A program made the position numbers and the translations under genes. A model generated the notes under the pieces. The model did no database searches. It saw only the letters and a list, made by a program, of their open reading frames with translations, and was not told where the DNA came from. DNA of 64,000 nucleotides from Prevotella sp. (GTDB lineage Bacteria > Bacteroidota > Bacteroidia > Bacteroidales > Bacteroidaceae): contig JAFZAP010000043.1 of NCBI GenBank assembly GCA_017557185.1, positions 1 to 64,000 on the forward strand, read 5' to 3'. Below, piece after piece: positions 1 to 10,000 of this stretch. Every line of letters starts with the position of its first letter. Position 1 is the first letter of the stretch.

Positions 1-362
1 ACCTCGCCCTCGTGAACGTCGTTGCCCCCGAAGAAGAGGTAGTACCTGCCGTTGGCCTCAATGACAGAGGGTGCCCATAGAGCCCGCCGAAGCCAAGGTA
101 TGTTCTTCTGCTCGAGCACCCGCGGGTGTTTCTTCCAGTGCACAAGGTCCTTCGAAGAGAAGGCGTCGAAGAAGAGCTGCTGGTCATAGGGAGCGCTATA
201 GGTGGGGAATACCCAGTAGCGTCCACCCATGACTGCACCTTCAGGATCGGCATACCAACCGGTGAATATGGGGTTGCCGCTGGTGCGACGCTTCTCTTTC
301 TTCGGCTTAGCCGAAACTGGCAGCACCATTAGCACCGCGAGCAACAATAGCAGTTTTTTCAT
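1..362 (-). CDS. GH43-type glycoside hydrolase, N-terminal part
   Basis: Only the first 120 residues lie in the window; the C-terminus is beyond base 1. I translated it by hand from the ATG at 362. It opens with a signal peptide (MKKLLLLLAVLMVLPVSA) and then a five-bladed propeller start: a YADPEG motif at about residues 37-42 (Asp39 being the usual GH43/GH32-type catalytic base position), FSSKDLVHW near residue 70, and WAPSV followed by GRYYLFFGGND. These are typical of GH43-like arabinofuranosidases or xylosidases. It starts 10 bp after the stop of the oxidoreductase gene, so the two are probably co-transcribed. The enzyme is predicted to be exported. Family assignment is fairly safe; substrate is not visible. 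Confidence 0.85.
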   Translation of the reverse strand, partial: MKKLLLLLAVLMVLPVSAKPKKEKRRTSGNPIFTGWYADPEGAVMGGRYWVFPTYSAPYDQQLFFDAFSSKDLVHWKKHPRVLEQKNIPWLRRALWAPSVIEANGRYYLFFGGNDVHEGE

Positions 363-372
363 TGTTTCAAAT

Positions 373-1455
373 TCAAACATTTTTATTGTTCTTGGGAAGG
401 AGACCGTAGCCGTCCTTCAGATTACGCCGGTACTCCCAAATCTCCTCGAGCTCTTCATGTGTGCCGATGGAGGGCAAATCGTTGCGGCGTGCATCTTCAA
501 GCATGTTCCAAGCGTTCTGCGAGGCGATTGCCGAATCGCGGAAAGTAGGCATCTGAAGGTCGCGCACCCCAGTTCGTATGCTTACAGCCATTTCCTCAAT
601 CAGCCGGTCGATGTTCTTTCCGCCGAAGGGTCGTTCGATATGCTTTGTCTCACTGATGCCGTGGATATCGACAACAGCAGTCTTGAAATCGTGTGTCATG
701 CGGCAGAAGCCCTTCGTGCCGATGAGTTCCACGTAGGAATTATGCGTCTGTTCCTTCGAGAGCTGCCCGTAAACGAAGCCCTGAGTGATATCGTAGACGA
801 TACCGTTCTCAAAAGTGCCGTGAACCTGCAGCCACCAAGGGTCTTTCCAAGCCCACATGCGTACACCTTGAGCGTGCCACGTCTTATACTCGCTATGAGC
901 ATACCATCGGGCGAGGTTCACATAGTGCATGCCACAATCGTGGAACGAAGGCCCTTCTGCCTCATGGCCCTCACCAGGCGCTAGGCCGGGAGTCATATGG
1001 CAGATGCGCATAATGGAAAGCTCGCCCAGTTCACCACGGTCGATGGCATCGCGCATGACACCATGATACCAGGCATTCTGAAGGTACATATTGACACCGC
1101 TCATGACGGAAGCCTTTTCTACAAGCTCCACTGCTTGCCATTCACGTTCAATCGTATCAGCAATAGGCTTCTCGGCAATGATATGTTTTCCTGCGGCAAT
1201 AGCTTTCCGGACCTGCTCCAGACGCGAGTCGGCCATAGCGCAGAGTGCCACCACTTGCACTTGAGGGTCGGCAAAGATGGCATCCTCGTCCGCCACCACC
1301 TTGATTTCCGGCGCAAGCTGCATCGCCAACTCACGACATTCCGGATCGATATCGCAGACGTAAACAACTTCATAAGCATCGCTGCGCTGGAACTCCTGGA
1401 GATAATAACGTCCCATGCGCCCGAAACCAATCAGCCCTACAGTTATTTTTGTCAT
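373..1455 (-). CDS. Gfo/Idh/MocA family oxidoreductase
   Basis: A 360-residue NAD(P)-dependent sugar or inositol dehydrogenase-type protein. The N-terminal Rossmann fold shows GFGRMG at residues 10-15 and the acidic end of beta2 (VCDID) near residue 34. The family signature AEKP is at residues 94-97, and the C-terminal half carries the DxxxH pair (HDCGMH). No signal peptide is visible, so it is probably cytoplasmic, unlike most of its neighbours. It is the first gene of a two-gene unit with the downstream GH43, which suggests it oxidises or epimerises a sugar released by that unit. A -7 box lies about 50 bp upstream. Full length for the family; the substrate cannot be assigned. Confidence 0.93.
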   Translation of the reverse strand: MTKITVGLIGFGRMGRYYLQEFQRSDAYEVVYVCDIDPECRELAMQLAPEIKVVADEDAIFADPQVQVVALCAMADSRLEQVRKAIAAGKHIIAEKPIADTIEREWQAVELVEKASVMSGVNMYLQNAWYHGVMRDAIDRGELGELSIMRICHMTPGLAPGEGHEAEGPSFHDCGMHYVNLARWYAHSEYKTWHAQGVRMWAWKDPWWLQVHGTFENGIVYDITQGFVYGQLSKEQTHNSYVELIGTKGFCRMTHDFKTAVVDIHGISETKHIERPFGGKNIDRLIEEMAVSIRTGVRDLQMPTFRDSAIASQNAWNMLEDARRNDLPSIGTHEELEEIWEYRRNLKDGYGLLPKNNKNV

Positions 1456-1506
1456 ATAAGTTTATCTATATTTAGGCAAGTTTCATGAATACCAACAAAT
1501 ACAGGG

Positions 1507-1514
1507 CAAAGATA
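1507..1514 (-). promoter_or_regulatory. Bacteroidota -7 box upstream of the oxidoreductase gene
   Basis: On the minus strand this reads TATCTTTG, a perfect TAnnTTTG -7 element. Transcription would begin near base 1500 and give a leader of about 45 nt. No good TTTG -33 element sits at the usual spacing. The paired operator seen at three other promoters in this window is not present at the matching phase. Confidence 0.6.
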
Positions 1515-1627
1515 CAAAAAAAACTTCAATTATATATTATAAAATATGCACATAATCATGTAAAAAATGAACTAACTGCCCTTTTTCTATCAATTATTGA
1601 CCGATATTTACTTTTTTCCTAGGTTGT

Positions 1628-1781
1628 GGAGCAGTCCTCCCTACCCTCGGGAGCAGTACTCCGCAGGTGTATAGAGCCATCCTCTCTATGTTCTAAACCA
1701 TTGCTCCGCAGGGGCTGGAGACGTGCTCCGTAGGGTCTAAACCAATGTTCCGTAGGGTCGTGAGCAATGCTTTGTAAAAGC
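1628..1781. repeat. 22-bp periodic degenerate repeat array, seven units
   Basis: Seven consecutive units of exactly 22 bp without insertions or deletions, starting at 1628, 1650, 1672, 1694, 1716, 1738 and 1760. Units are degenerate but share a core at the same position, roughly AGCAATGCTCCG followed by TAGGGTC. Unit 1738 has AAACCAATGTTCC and unit 1716 has GACGTGCTCCG. There are no unique spacers, so this is not a CRISPR. A related array with the same period and core lies at 41987-42272. No gene is present. Confidence 0.75.
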
Positions 1782-1802
1782 GGCCTAATACCTACCCCCA
1801 AA

Positions 1803-1823
1803 CCCCTCCCGTAGAGGGAGGGG
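1803..1823. repeat. Short GC-rich hairpin
   Basis: CCCCTCCC and GGGAGGGG form a perfect 8-bp stem with a 5-base loop inside a C/G-rich stretch (about 1790-1860). The look is that of dispersed intergenic repeats in Bacteroidota. It lacks a T-run on either side, so a terminator role is not supported. Confidence 0.55.
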
Positions 1824-1951
1824 AGTGAAATGCCTTCATTTCAGGGGTGGGCTTGAGGTGAGTCCGCTACCCCCTCTTCAGAAGACGTGCTCCCAGCAAT
1901 GGGGCGCGTTTTTTGTTGTCTTCATTTATGTCATCGGGGTGTGATGCGAAA

Positions 1952-2257
1952 TGAGAAAGTGGGAAAGTAACTTGTGGACAGGAAGCGAAATGCGGTGCGA
2001 AGTAACCGCAAAGCGTACAGGATTCAAAGATTATTATATAGATTTTTATAATAATCAATAATTATATAGATTTTATAATAATCAATAATTATATAGATTT
2101 TATAATAATCAATAATTATATAGATTTTATAATAATCAATAATTATATAATAAATATGTAATAATACTTATTATAGTTATACTATTTTCATGTTGTCTTT
2201 CGCCTTCCACCTACCTAAATAGTATTCCTGTCCACAAGTTACTTTCCCACTTTCTCA
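1952..2257. repeat. 306-bp element bounded by 33-bp perfect inverted repeats
   Basis: Bases 1952-1984 and 2225-2257 are exact reverse complements over 33 bp (the arms contain AAGTGGGAAAGTAACTTG). They enclose 240 bp of AT-rich DNA with a 27-bp tandem repeat. No open reading frame or consensus -7 box is visible inside, and no target-site duplication is evident at the edges. It could be a non-autonomous mobile element, an invertible segment or a large cruciform. The sequence alone does not decide. Confidence 0.85.
2033..2150. repeat. AT-rich 27-bp tandem repeat, four units and a partial fifth
   Basis: Units start at 2033 (28 bp, one extra T), 2061, 2088 and 2115, with a truncated copy from 2142. 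The repeated core is ATTATATAGATTTTATAA followed by TAATCAATA. Units two to four are identical. The whole array lies between the 33-bp inverted repeat arms. Near-identity between units suggests recent expansion by slippage. Confidence 0.95.
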
Positions 2258-2367
2258 CTTTCTCTACTCTTACCCCCCACTTTTCTCCCTGATTATTTGG
2301 AACTTACAGAGAGAAACACTATCTATTCGGCGGGGGTGATTATCTCTTCTGATTCGGCTTCGCCTTG

Positions 2368-5300
2368 CTACTTAACCAACACTTTTCTTCCGTTGATGAT
2401 TTGGATGCCGCGATAAGAGCTTGAGATGCGCTGTCCTGCTATGTTGTATGCGTTGGTTGAGGTGTCGGCGGGGCTCTCGACGGTTGTGATGCCTGAGGTG
2501 AATTCCTGTTCAGACACGAGTGTAAGGTGGATGGTGTAACGCCTCAATGCATTCTGGAAGCAGACGAGTGCGTTAGCTGTCCAGTGCTCGTCAGGTGCGG
2601 CCACAGAACGTGTGCATACTTTGTCGTCCTCGAACCGAATCGTGATGTCGGCATTGGTGCTACAGAAACCATACTCGTTGAACGTAAGGCCCTTGTCGGA
2701 ATTTGCTGCAACAGGATCGCTCCAGTATCCGTCGTCCATGAGTCCTCGATAGTGTTCTCCGATGAGCAAATCGTTAGCACCGATGGCCTGTGCAATCTCC
2801 GAGAGCTTGTCGAAATCGACTTTCAGTTCTTTCTGTCCCACAGGAACGGTGAGATAGGCTGTAGCCACTTCCTGGCTCAAATCCTTGGTTGATGTAGGGA
2901 TGTAAACGGTGTTGTCGGCAAATATCAGCCGGTTGGTTTTGCTGATTGACGGCATTGCGAACGCGTAGATGTTTTCTGCACCATCGGGGAAGCGTCCCAC
3001 TGAGTGCCAGCCGTCGTGCTGTGGATAGCTCAGTGTGTTTGTCCACGACTGGTCGCTTGCCGTGAGCAGCACGTCGCCTCCATCGGCATCCAGTTTGAAT
3101 AACGTGTGCAATTGCGAGAGGTCGTCGAGATTGTCGCACCACACGACAAGGAAGCCATGTGCCGGGATCACGGTATTGACAGTGCCGTTGGATGCAGGAA
3201 TCTGGTATTTCTTTGTTTTTGAGGCATTGTCGCTGACATACATGCCAGCCACGTCGACGGCCTCGTCAGTGGTGTTATAGAGTTCTATCCAGTCGCCTTT
3301 TTTGAAGTAATCGTTGATGAATATCTCATTGTCGGCACTTACCTCGTTGATGACGACAGGTGTTACTTCGCTTGCCACTCTGTCCATCTCTGCCAGAGGT
3401 TTGAACATGGCTTTCAGCGTGATGGTGGAAGCTGAGCCCAGGGTATATTCGGGTTCGGTGGAATCATATTGCGAAACGTCGTTGACGGGTGTCTGTAGTC
3501 CCAGTTCTGCGCTCCAGACCACGTCGGTCGAGGCAGCAGAGTAATTATGTACTTCCACAGCAATCAGGTTTTCGCCTACATGGAACAAATCCTTGTTTAA
3601 TTCGAGGGAACCGACGTCAGGATTGTTTGAAGCCAGCTGACCGTATGTGCTGTAAGTGATGTCGCCGGAAGGCATATTGTATCGTCCGGCTTCTACCCCA
3701 TTTACATAGACTACAAAACCATCGTCAACTGAATAATTGAGTATGAAATCGGCATCGTCGGGGATGTTCTTGATCTCAAATGATTTACGGAAATAGTACG
3801 TAGGGTATTTATTGTTGGCATTACCGCCATAGCCGATTGTCGTGTTGAGCCCAGCCTGATTATATCCTAAGGGCGCCTGACCTGTGTTCCATCTGGCATC
3901 TGAATAATCGGTGGAATACCAGTTCTTGCCATCAAGAGAACCTTTGGTGTAGTATTTCCAATCGCTGTCGGGGGCGAATATCCTTGTCACCTTCTTGACG
4001 CCATCACCCAGCCATCCTGCGAAGCGGTAGCCTGCAGGTGCCTCTGCCTTCAGCGTGGCAGGTCCGAAGAACACTCCGTCGAAGGCATTGGTAGGAATGG
4101 TTATGCCGTTGAGTGAAAGCTTGGCGTTATCAATGTTGGTTGACAAGTGGAGTGTCTGCTTCGGGGTCTGTGAGAGTTTGAATGCCGAATAGTTTCTCAG
4201 CGCATTGGTCATGGTGCCGTTGTAAGAGTCACCCATTTTCTTCAACAAGCTCGCAGCTGATTCAGACGGATTCACAAAGCCATTCAAGCCCTCATACGCT
4301 GCAACATCGTTTACAACAGCCCTGAACCTGTCAACCGTAGCGACAGAGCCGCCAAAGACGCAGTATGCATCGATGAATCGTCGGCGGAACGAGTCGTTGC
4401 TCAGCATATTCAGGAAGTTTACTACGTGCTGAAGGTTTTCTGTGACCTGCCTTCGCTGGCCAGTGGCAGGATCATACTTATTGAAAGTCCAGCTCTTGTG
4501 TCCTGAAAACCATCCGAAAGGATCGGTTGTGGAGAGTGCTGAATCGAGGTCGAAAAGGACGAAATGGAACTTTCCATCCTTCTTGCGGAAGAACTTGATG
4601 TTGTTCTGCGGCCAGTCGTTGCAGCCAAAGTAGAGTTCTACGCATAGATAGTTGATGAATTCATCGATATCGACAAGTTGGCAAATCTCATCGTAGGACG
4701 ACTGGTTTGCGGCAGACCTCGACAATTCCGTCCAGCGGTTGAGAGCCTCGAAGTTGCCCTCCATGCATATCATTCCCGAATCAGGACTGAGGTCGAACTG
4801 ATCAATTTCGTCGCTGCTTAATCCATAGTTGGCATAAGCGAAGTGCTTGTTGCTAGGTTCGCGCATATTCAGCGTGGCATAGTACTTGCCATTCAAAATG
4901 ATATGTGTTGGTTGCCAGCATTGGCCATCGACATACCAGCCGCCACGGCGTGTCACTTCCTGTATGACGGCATCCCAGATGCGACAATCGGTATCGTTGC
5001 CACCGTTGTGCATGAGCAGGGTTCTATTCTTGTTGAATGGCTTGTCCTTAAAATACGGATATGACAGGAAGTTCTCGCCGTAGTATTGTTTGTCGGCTTT
5101 GAGCTTAAACGAATGTGGTGTCCAATTGCGGCTCCACCCGCCAGTCATAGAGAAATCGACTTCCTGACTGTGGGCCAGCGCATATTGTCCGTTACCGTCG
5201 GGCGTGAAGTATTCCATATTAACCGGACGGTCCCAGTCGCGATTCCAGTTGCACGGGGTTGTCTCGCCTCGTCCCGGTGCGCCGTGCGGTCCTCGCTGGA

Positions 5301-6972
5301 AGAGTCCCAACTCCTTGCTGTTGATAAAGTCATCGTTGGTGATGACAGATATGATCGGGAACACGAAATCGCGTGTCTTGAGTATATACGAATGCGACAC
5401 CACCCTACTTGGCAAATAGCCGTCACGATAGAACCTGAGCCGCAATGTGGCTGTTTCCGAGAATGCGAACTCGCCACTCTCGGATGTCATTCCATGAACG
5501 TCGGTAGGTGTAGTCCCATCAAGCGTATAACGCAACGTCGCACCGTCGGGAATCGCAACGCGGACAGTCAGCACGCCAGTAAACAACTGCCCTACCCTAT
5601 CGACGACAGGCGGGGCCATCTGTTTTGATGCGAACACGCTGGCAGCGTTTGCTGTCCCGGGGGTTGGCATGGCTGTAATTCCCCAATTGTCGCCTCCATC
5701 CTCCGTTCGGGCATAAGAAGCCCGGGATGGAGTTTCAGGGTAAGCGAACTGAGCCAGCACAGCATTGCCATCGGATATGGCTATGGTACCACCTACGTAC
5801 TCAAGTTTGAAATTCACCTGTTGCAGCGCGTATTCATCATAATGGTCGAACCATATCACCTTGTGGCCTTTTGCCGGAACAGCACCATGATCCAGTGAGA
5901 ATGGGTATTTCCTCAGATTTATCACATCGTCCGTGATAAACAGCCCTGCGAGCGTGACAGCCGTGTCCGTAGGATTGAAGAGTTCTATCCATGAACCGAA
6001 GTTGTAGGACGTATCGAGGAACATGTCGATATTGGAGGGCATCACCTCGTTAATGACAATATTCTGCTGCGTACCGGCAATCTTTCGTACCGTCACGGCA
6101 CATTCCACCCTGCAGCCGCTGCCATCAATGGCAGTTCCCGTCAGCGTAGCAGAGCCTTCGCCAGTCGCCTTTGCCAGCCCGTCTTCGCTGACTGATGCGA
6201 TACGGCTGTTTGACGATTGCCATTTAACCAACTTGTTGACGGCATTCGCAGGCTTTACCTCCGGGCACAACTGCCTCTCCTCGCCCAAAGCCATGAACAG
6301 CGAAGGCGAATCCAACGTGATGCTTACTACATGCACATTGTCGGTCCAATACTCCAGTCGCCAGTTAGAGATGCAAGTCCAGTCGCCTCCGATGAACTTG
6401 GTTTTGTTGATGCCTATTGTTATTTCCTCATCCTCAACGATTTCAAATTCCAACACATTATGATAATATCCTGCTTCAAACCACTTATGAGCAGCAGCCA
6501 TATCATCAGGCAGATACTTGCCGGAAACCTTGACCGTTGCGCCTCCAAGACTGCGTGTAGCCGCACCTGAGGCACAGTGCACAAGTTTTGCAGCGAATAT
6601 CGTATCGGCACATTTGGCATACATAGTCGCATAGCGATAGGCATCGCCACCCTCTGAAAAGCGAGAATAGTCCTTACTGGCATCGCCTGCACGATAGAAA
6701 CCCTGCACCGACAGGCGGTAATGTCCTGCCGGCATTTTGCCTAATGTCTGAAAAGTGTCATACGTCTTCTGAAAGTGAGAAGCATTGGAAACTGCTCCGT
6801 CGAAGTTCAGTTCCGTACCGAGCCAATAGTCGCCATTGTTGCTGGCGTAATTGGGGTTCCTGATGTAAAGGGCTGTTACATCAACCCATTCCACATTGGC
6901 ATACGTGGCGCATGAACACAATGCACAAAGAGCAAAGGCAATGTGTCTGAAAGTGACTATCCTGCTTTTCAC
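2368..6972 (-). CDS. Large secreted CotH/lamin-tail-domain protein
   Basis: A 1534-residue exported multidomain protein, last gene of the long operon. After a signal peptide (to about residue 25) and an unassigned region comes a bacterial Ig-like (BIG2) domain at about 215-295. A lamin-tail domain near 300-420 starts with VINEVMPSN, followed by a chitobiase-C-like segment near 460-530 (RYTLDGTTP). A CotH-type region spans about 545-900, with the FDLDSAL motif near 806. A 'GYRFAGWLGDG' repeat, a jelly-roll segment and a second lamin-tail domain near 1205 (VINEVSADNE) follow. The last 27 residues (YNIAGQRI then NGRKVLVK) match the tail shared with other proteins here. CotH proteins elsewhere are spore-coat protein kinases or surface proteins; activity on a glycan is not shown. 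A surface scaffold or glycan-binding role is inferred from context. Confidence 0.85.
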   Translation of the reverse strand: MKSRIVTFRHIAFALCALCSCATYANVEWVDVTALYIRNPNYASNNGDYWLGTELNFDGAVSNASHFQKTYDTFQTLGKMPAGHYRLSVQGFYRAGDASKDYSRFSEGGDAYRYATMYAKCADTIFAAKLVHCASGAATRSLGGATVKVSGKYLPDDMAAAHKWFEAGYYHNVLEFEIVEDEEITIGINKTKFIGGDWTCISNWRLEYWTDNVHVVSITLDSPSLFMALGEERQLCPEVKPANAVNKLVKWQSSNSRIASVSEDGLAKATGEGSATLTGTAIDGSGCRVECAVTVRKIAGTQQNIVINEVMPSNIDMFLDTSYNFGSWIELFNPTDTAVTLAGLFITDDVINLRKYPFSLDHGAVPAKGHKVIWFDHYDEYALQQVNFKLEYVGGTIAISDGNAVLAQFAYPETPSRASYARTEDGGDNWGITAMPTPGTANAASVFASKQMAPPVVDRVGQLFTGVLTVRVAIPDGATLRYTLDGTTPTDVHGMTSESGEFAFSETATLRLRFYRDGYLPSRVVSHSYILKTRDFVFPIISVITNDDFINSKELGLFQRGPHGAPGRGETTPCNWNRDWDRPVNMEYFTPDGNGQYALAHSQEVDFSMTGGWSRNWTPHSFKLKADKQYYGENFLSYPYFKDKPFNKNRTLLMHNGGNDTDCRIWDAVIQEVTRRGGWYVDGQCWQPTHIILNGKYYATLNMREPSNKHFAYANYGLSSDEIDQFDLSPDSGMICMEGNFEALNRWTELSRSAANQSSYDEICQLVDIDEFINYLCVELYFGCNDWPQNNIKFFRKKDGKFHFVLFDLDSALSTTDPFGWFSGHKSWTFNKYDPATGQRRQVTENLQHVVNFLNMLSNDSFRRRFIDAYCVFGGSVATVDRFRAVVNDVAAYEGLNGFVNPSESAASLLKKMGDSYNGTMTNALRNYSAFKLSQTPKQTLHLSTNIDNAKLSLNGITIPTNAFDGVFFGPATLKAEAPAGYRFAGWLGDGVKKVTRIFAPDSDWKYYTKGSLDGKNWYSTDYSDARWNTGQAPLGYNQAGLNTTIGYGGNANNKYPTYYFRKSFEIKNIPDDADFILNYSVDDGFVVYVNGVEAGRYNMPSGDITYSTYGQLASNNPDVGSLELNKDLFHVGENLIAVEVHNYSAASTDVVWSAELGLQTPVNDVSQYDSTEPEYTLGSASTITLKAMFKPLAEMDRVASEVTPVVINEVSADNEIFINDYFKKGDWIELYNTTDEAVDVAGMYVSDNASKTKKYQIPASNGTVNTVIPAHGFLVVWCDNLDDLSQLHTLFKLDADGGDVLLTASDQSWTNTLSYPQHDGWHSVGRFPDGAENIYAFAMPSISKTNRLIFADNTVYIPTSTKDLSQEVATAYLTVPVGQKELKVDFDKLSEIAQAIGANDLLIGEHYRGLMDDGYWSDPVAANSDKGLTFNEYGFCSTNADITIRFEDDKVCTRSVAAPDEHWTANALVCFQNALRRYTIHLTLVSEQEFTSGITTVESPADTSTNAYNIAGQRISSSYRGIQIINGRKVLVK

Positions 6973-7014
6973 TAGGGTAAATAGTGAAGCGTTTCTGTGA
7001 GTGTCGATACTTTT

Positions 7015-10000
7015 TTAGAATCCTATGGAAACACCAAAGTTGAGCACACGCTGGTTCATGTAGGCATCACCGGCTGTGTTCGTGGATATTTCCGGGTCCT
7101 GCTGATATTTATCGTAGCTTGTCCATGTAAACAGGTTATAAGCGTTCATATACAGTCGCAGGCTTTCCATGAAACGTGGCGTGGCCTTACGTGGGAACGT
7201 ATAGCTAAGATCAATCGTCTTCAGACGTACGTACCACGCATCGATGAGCCAGAAGTCAGACATGTAGGCCTCGGCACTATTGACGGTGGACGGGTTCGTG
7301 GTGAGACGCGGGAAGCTGATCTCTGCGCCGGAATGATAGCGGTCGAGCGTCCATGCCTTCTGATGCAGTGGCTGGAACTGCGACTTGAACGACTCAATAC
7401 CCGTACCCACTACGGAGAAGCTGTAATTGAAGGAACCCTGGAACAGGATGCTGAGTGTGAGCCCCTTCCAACTGCCGCCAAGCGTAAGTCCCAAAGTAGT
7501 GTTCGGGAGATTTGGCTTGCCGATGGCCGCTTTGTCGTAATCGTCGATCGTTCCATCACCATTGAGGTCGGCATATTTCAAGTCGCCTGCCTGCACGGGA
7601 ATGTCACTATTCGGTACGGCAGGAGCATTGGCGTCGCCGGCATTGATCAATGCAATATCCTCTGGAGTGTAATACCCTATCATGTGATAGCCGAACTGTT
7701 GTCCGATAGGCTTGCCAGTGGATGCCAGCCACGGATAACGATGTTGCGCCTCCGCCTGATACTCAATCTTGTTCTTCGCGTAGGAGAAGACGAAGTTCGT
7801 GTTGAATTCGAACTCGCTCCACCGGTCGCGATAGCCAAGCTGACCGTCGAAACCCCTGTTCACCGTCCTGGCCACATTGAGCGGCGAGGAGCCGATGCCG
7901 AGGATGAGCGGCACGTCGTTGCGTGTGACGAGCTGGTCGTAGCGCTTGTCGTGGAAGAAGTCGATGGTCAGCGACACACGGTTCCACAAGTTCAGGTCGA
8001 TACCGATGTCAAACTTCTTGGCCTTTTCCCACGTCACGTTGTCGTTGCCCAGATCACCCTCGTAGTAGCCCTGCGAGCCTTCGTTGTTGCGCTCGCCGAA
8101 CGGATAGCTGATGCCGGTCTGATAGACCTGACGATAGAGATAGCGTCCACCGGCTGCCACGTCGGAACCGACAATACCATACGACGAACGGATCTTCAAC
8201 AGGTCAACCCACTCGAAGCGTTTCTTGAACCAAGGCTCCTCGCTGATGGCCCAGCCCACACCCAAGGCGGGGAAGAAACCATAGCGATGATCAGCATCGA
8301 AACGGTCGGAACCGTTATAGGCCGCGTTGAAGTCGACGAGATAGCGGTTCTTATACTTATAACCCATCTTCAGCGTGAAGCCCGTGAACTTGTCGGGCAC
8401 CTTCTCGCCCGAGTTCTCCGTTGTGGTGCTCTCGCGGTTGTAGAGCAACATTGCATTCACATCGTGGGCATTCGAGAAGATGCGCGCATAGTTGATGCTG
8501 GCCAACAGGTTGAGGTCTCTCCTCGCCTGATTGGTGTTGCCACCCACCAGGTACGTGCCGGGAGTGTAAACCCCGTTGGGGTTGATGTTGTAGAGGTCGG
8601 TCACCGGATCATAGTGATAGGTGGGATAGTCGCCACGTATCACTTGGCGCTGCGACTCGTCGATCGTGGAATAAGCCAAGCGCACACTCGACGACAAGCC
8701 TTCGGTCAGCCAGTCCATCTTCCAGTTGGCACTGTAGAGCAGGTTGTTGTCGTTACGGCGCGTACGCCGATAGCCCTCATTGGCAAGACGTGCATTCAGC
8801 GTAGGCAGCGATGTTGACGTGTCGTAGAGGTAGGCATAGGTGCCGTTGGGGTTCATGACCGGCGCCGAATAGGGGTGCATCTCCTTGAAGCTATAGATCT
8901 GCCCCGTCGCATTGATGCTGCGCGGCTCATTGATGTTCATGAATCGCGACGTGATATCAAGCCTCATCGAGAGATTGTTCGTCACCTGGAAGTCGAGATT
9001 CGAACGATAGTTGAAACGACGATACAAATAGTTGTTGTTGATGCCGTCACCACTCGAGAAGTGGCGCACCAGTCCGTCCTGGATGAAATAGCCGGCCGAA
9101 ACGAAATACTTCAAACGCTGCGTGCCACCGCTCACGTCGATGTTCATATTCGTCTGCGTGGCCACCTTCTTGAAGATCTCATGATACCAGTTCACGTCGG
9201 GATGTCCGTAGGGATCGTCACCCGTGCGGAAATGCTCGAGATCCTCGTCGTTGAACAACGGCACCCTGCCGTCGTTCGCATACGCATCGTTCACCAGCTG
9301 TGCCGTCTCATAGGAGCCGAGGAACTTCGGCGTGCGTACGGGAGTCTGCAGACCCGTCTCCATGCGCAGGTTGATTTTCGGCTTGCCCTCCAGGCCGCGA
9401 CGCGTCTTCACCACCAGCACGCCATTGGCACCCTTGATACCATAGATGGCTGTCGTGGAGGCATCTTTCAGAATGGAGATGCTCTCAATCTCGTTCACGT
9501 TGATCTGTGAGAGCTGCTCATAGGAGTACTCCACGTCGTCGACGATGATCAGCGGTTGGTTACCTGCCGAATTCAACGAGCTCACACCACGGATGAAGAA
9601 ATCGGAGGCATCCTTACCCGGCTGTCCGCTGCGCTGCTGCGAGAAGAAGCCCGGCAGCTTACCCGCCAGCGTGTTCTGCACGCTACTCACCGGCACCTTC
9701 TGCAGCTCCCGGCCGTTGATGGCACTGACGGCACCTGTCAGCGTGATACGCTTTGCCGTGCCATAACCCACCACGACCACTTCGTTCAGTCCGCTCACGT
9801 CGGGAACCAGCTGCACGTCAATGCGCTGTCCGCCCACGCTGTGCTCCTGATCGACGAATCCCACATACGAGAAGACGAGTGTGCTCCCCCCCGGTGCCTG
9901 GATGCTGTAGCGTCCGTCGATATCGGTAATGGCAGCCGTCTTCGTTCCCTTCACCTTCACCGTTACGCCCACCAACGGTTCCGAGTCGTCGGATGACACC

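Noticed and set aside
1565..1575. Possible operator (ATGAACTAA) upstream of the oxidoreductase gene
   Set aside because: It matches 7 of 9 bases but is off the 21/29-bp geometry by two bases and has no partner.
1619..1801. Small 60-codon minus-strand gene
   Set aside because: It is produced by the 22-bp repeat array, has no start context, and the repeated peptide pattern follows the array period modulo the reading frame.
1867..2058. Small 63-codon minus-strand gene
   Set aside because: It runs through the left inverted-repeat arm and the AT tandem repeats; coding is unlikely.
1952..2257. Insertion sequence
   Set aside because: The inverted repeats are good, but the 240-bp interior has no transposase frame and no target duplication is seen; it is kept only as an unexplained element.
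6997..8817. Long plus-strand open frame of about 600 codons opposite SusC copy 1
   Set aside because: It is antisense to a clear TonB-dependent receptor, has no signal peptide or domain, and its composition (rich in Val, Arg, His, Ile) is what a complementary frame of a GC-biased gene gives.
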